NCBI GenBank assembly: GCA_030770545.1
Contig: CM061102.1
Location: 2,965,501-3,029,500 of the forward strand
Source: Macropodus opercularis
Lineage: Eukaryota > Chordata > Actinopteri > Anabantiformes > Osphronemidae
Length of the DNA stretch: 64,000 bases
Direction: 5' to 3'
Shown: one piece after another, positions 61,097-64,000 of the stretch
Numbering within the stretch: position 1 is the stretch's first letter
Layout of the letters: every line of letters begins with the position of its first letter
Notes under the pieces: model-generated
What the model saw: only the letters and a program-made list of their open reading frames with translations
What the model was told of the DNA's origin: nothing
The model's database searches: none
Program-made: the position numbers and the translations under genes

Positions 61097-64000
61097 AGCA
61101 CACATATACTGTAGAAATAAGCACGCACACAAATGCCCCACCCACCACACACACACGCTCATACGAGCAGCTCACCGATGAAAAATGGCTCTCATTAGAA
61201 AGAAGATTATAGATCAGACTGCTCACTTAAACACCCAGACTTTGTCTATGGTTATAACACAATATCTCCCACTGTGGCGCTCTGGTGTGGACATGAATAC
61301 AAAGCAGGAGTAGGAGCAAGAGAGAGAGCTTTAACATTTTCCACTTGATGAAGGAGATTCATTCTGAGTTGTGTAAACAACGTACGCACCCATATGTAAA
61401 GTATCAGGAGGACTATGCTTTCACTGATCAGCACCTCGAGTCACTTCATGGTCTGAAATGTTTCGTTTAATCTGTTTCCTTCTACTGAAAGCTCCCTTAA
61501 AAGATCGAAGGAAATTTACCAAGTGAATAAATCAGATCAACTTATGAACTCACAGGTTTGTGGACACTGTTGTACTGAACATACCAAGAGGCAGCAGGCG
61601 TGTTGAAGCTCTCCACCAACGGCTTCACAAACACCACTGACCTCACGATGAACAGCTTTAAAAGGCCGGGTCAGAATCCACACAGCTGATTCCATGGTTC
61701 TCTCTTCTCTGCCTGAACCTGGTGCAACATTAAATTGCTAAGGTCGCCTTGATCCACTTCTCTTGAGCAGCGAGGAAGATACAGAAGCTAAAACACAAGG
61801 AATCTGACGCATATACTCCAACGAGTGATTTTCATGCAGCTCCCTTTGGAAATACATTAGCATGACCTAATTTAAAGGTTGACATAGGATTACCCTGCAT
61901 GTCCCACGAGTATATCTCAGATCAAAGTAAAATAATACAAAATGAATAGAATAGAAATGTTAAATGCTGACAAGCTGCAGTAAGTGCTGGGGCTTTCAGA
62001 AATCAGCAAATACCAAATGCTTCAGGTGATTTGATTATCAGATGCTCCCTCTTTGTTTGCTGTTAGCAAAGAAAACAACACGCTCATGTGCCATGAAAGA
62101 GGAACAGCAACTTCTGTGCCTACTCTCTTTGAATGAAAGAGATTTATTATATTGGAATAGTTTAAGCAATCTTTGTGTTGATTTGTTTGCAGATACGTGG
62201 GGAAAAGCATTAGTAAAAAAACTAAACAATAGTTCACACTCTGACACAAAGAGAAGAATATGTTAGGGTAGGATAGGATCAGACTGGCTGTTGTGTTTTT
62301 GGCTGTGGTGGATTTAAGGAGCTTGTGGTTAATGACTCTGTGTTTTCTATCTCATAGTGAGGATGATTTATGAGTGTCCACTATCGTTCCATCTGGCCCA
62401 CGCTGCTGTTTACTATGCAGCGTTGTTCTCCCAGCACTTGCACAGTCGTCGGCAGCCACATGAGGGTCTGATTATTTGTTTGCAAAAGTAATGGGGCGTC
62501 TACCTGGGGTCCTACGTCCACATGCAACCTGTATAATGGTGTCCTAACCACACAAGCCTTTATTAGCTTTGGGTAGATAATGGTTTTCTGGCTGTGAACC
62601 TGTGTGATTATGGTCAGCGGACAGGAGACGTGATGGTGACACAAACTGTATGCACAAACACACACATCCACTAAACCAGTGCAGTCGAACCTAGACACAC
62701 GTTGTTGGCTCCAAGATGAACTTGGTCAGAGCTTTAAAGAGTTTAGTAAGCGATGCCTGTGACAGTGAAGAACACCACAGCATCGGACCAATCCAAGGAT
62801 GAGAAACTAATCACGCTGATGCCTAGGTCTGACTTCCAGAGTGCAGAAGCTTCATTTGTGCATATTGTTCATGCTTACGTGGTTGAGATGAGGCACAAAC
62901 GGAGGAAGACAAACATCCATCACCAGAACTTCACTAACACTCGACACTGGCCTTTTCAGACGTCCCTCATAAGAAAATGAACCATCCTCAGACATCGCTC
63001 AACATCTGGAGACGCACCTCTGTCCTCTAAACAGCTGGAACAAAACATGGGCTGAAGACGAGCATAAAACGGCTTCCTCTCCAGCTATGCCTGGTCTCCC
63101 ATTTTTGAGAGAGCTGAGTGAGAACAAATAAGATTTAGATTTAGATCACAGGCAGAACAAAAGCATGTTTTGGATCGAAATCTACAAGTGGGCGTCAGGT
63201 ACTGAGGCTGTGGGCATATTTTTTTCTGTTTTGATTTTCTTCCTGGGTCTCACCTTCCTGTTCTCTATCTACTGCTGCTTTGAGCAGATCAGATATGTTT
63301 TGGTTTTCTCTCGAGCATTTAAGGCGTCAAGGTGTTGTGTCTTCCGTTTCTCATAAACAATCTTTGGCTGGTTCATCGCTGATTTCACCTGGAGTGCACA
63401 GAGCGGTGCAGCTGCCAGCGCTGAAGCTGCCGGCACATTCCTTTAGACCGCTCTGGTTTCCTCTGCTCATCCTGTGCCGTCTCACTCCACGGACCATTCT
63501 TTTATTTACCCACTTTTTTGCCTGTATATCTCTGTTTGGTCTGTGCTGTTTTCACTGCTCTGGGCTTCTATCTGGCACCTCTTTGCCATTTTCTTCCTGC
63601 GGGACCTGGGGTTTGCTATGATTTGGCTTTTATTTCTGTGAAGGTTGTTATAGTACGATTGCCTTTACTTTCTTGTTTCTCTTTAGTTGCTTGGCCTCTA
63701 TCAATTTTTCTCTGCAAGTGCCTGAGGAGTAAAACACCTCCCCAGATGGTCATTTTTACTCTCTACTGTCAGTCTACGCATCTAGCTTCATGCTATATGT
63801 TGTTTCTCACACCTTGGAGAGAAAAAGACAGAGTCAGGAACTGAAAAAGGCACCGCTTGGCCAATTGCTGCTTTAACTGTACATTAAAGATGCATTAAAT
63901 AAATATTGTGCCTGACCAAACATTGTGCTGAAATAAACCCGTAAAGGTCAGTACAAAAAGGATGACTGGGCCTGGGAGCCATTGGTGAGTCAAGCTGGGT

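Larger units (their letters stand above)
55018..64000 (+). other. kctd16: kctd16 intron (partial)
   Basis: At least 9 kb downstream of the GTAAGT donor. I searched the plus strand for the C-terminal exon (REPSRWS-like start, KCIQDFLKIKIPD-like end) and did not see it, so it probably lies beyond 64000; KCTD16 introns are very long in mammals. The region holds pyrimidine-rich tracts near 55.55-55.68 and 57.12-57.30 kb and a pair of related sequences near 60.64 and 61.07 kb. Confidence 0.75.

Noticed and set aside
63165..63844. Hydrophobic plus-strand ORFs resembling membrane segments
   Set aside because: The hydrophobicity comes from T-rich DNA (Phe/Leu/Ser codons). Overlapping frames look alike and no known membrane protein is recognisable.
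1..64000. CRISPR arrays, operons, phage or viral genes
   Set aside because: The window is a vertebrate nuclear locus; no regularly spaced repeats, polycistronic gene runs or viral polymerase/integrase frames were seen.

Overview
The window is vertebrate nuclear DNA, almost certainly from a teleost fish. It has spliced genes with canonical GT/AG junctions, long AT-leaning introns and intergenic DNA, dinucleotide and trinucleotide microsatellites, and decayed relics of repeats common in fish genomes. Three protein-coding genes are recognisable. Their order and orientation (nr3c1 minus, yipf5 minus, kctd16 plus) match my recollection of the human 5q31 block NR3C1-YIPF5-KCTD16. The fish-style N-terminus of the glucocorticoid receptor and the compact yipf5 gene point to a teleost; I cannot name the species.

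Region by region. 1-1437 is intron of nr3c1. 1438-1607 (minus) is the nr3c1 exon for the first zinc finger of the DNA-binding domain. 1608-21746 is a ~20 kb intron with no convincing gene. 21747-22957 (minus) is the large nr3c1 exon carrying the start codon and the N-terminal transactivation domain. About 23.2-25.0 kb is a CpG-rich 5' region with candidate non-coding first exons. 25-39.4 kb is intergenic. 40110-42087 (minus) is a complete five-coding-exon yipf5 that splices to exactly 257 codons, with a non-coding first exon ending near 43086. 43.2-53 kb is intergenic. About 53.0-54.19 kb is the kctd16 promoter and leader. 54192-55017 (plus) is the large kctd16 exon with the BTB/T1 and H1 domains. 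55018-64000 is the start of a long kctd16 intron.

The genes have unrelated jobs: a cortisol-activated transcription factor, a Golgi/ER membrane-traffic protein, and a GABA-B receptor auxiliary subunit. Their linkage looks like conserved vertebrate synteny rather than a functional cluster. nr3c1 and kctd16 are both incomplete here: the second zinc finger and ligand-binding domain of nr3c1 lie left of position 1, and the C-terminal exon of kctd16 was not found before position 64000.

I found no sign of an undescribed biological system, virus, CRISPR array or intact mobile element. The more interesting leftovers are a 30-bp perfect palindrome in the nr3c1 intron, a pair of related ~50-bp sequences 427 bp apart in the kctd16 intron, a strong CTCF-like site beside the yipf5 promoter, a G4 and Z-DNA-prone stretch at the kctd16 promoter, a conspicuous upstream ORF in the kctd16 leader, and two relics of one teleost repeat family in opposite orientation.
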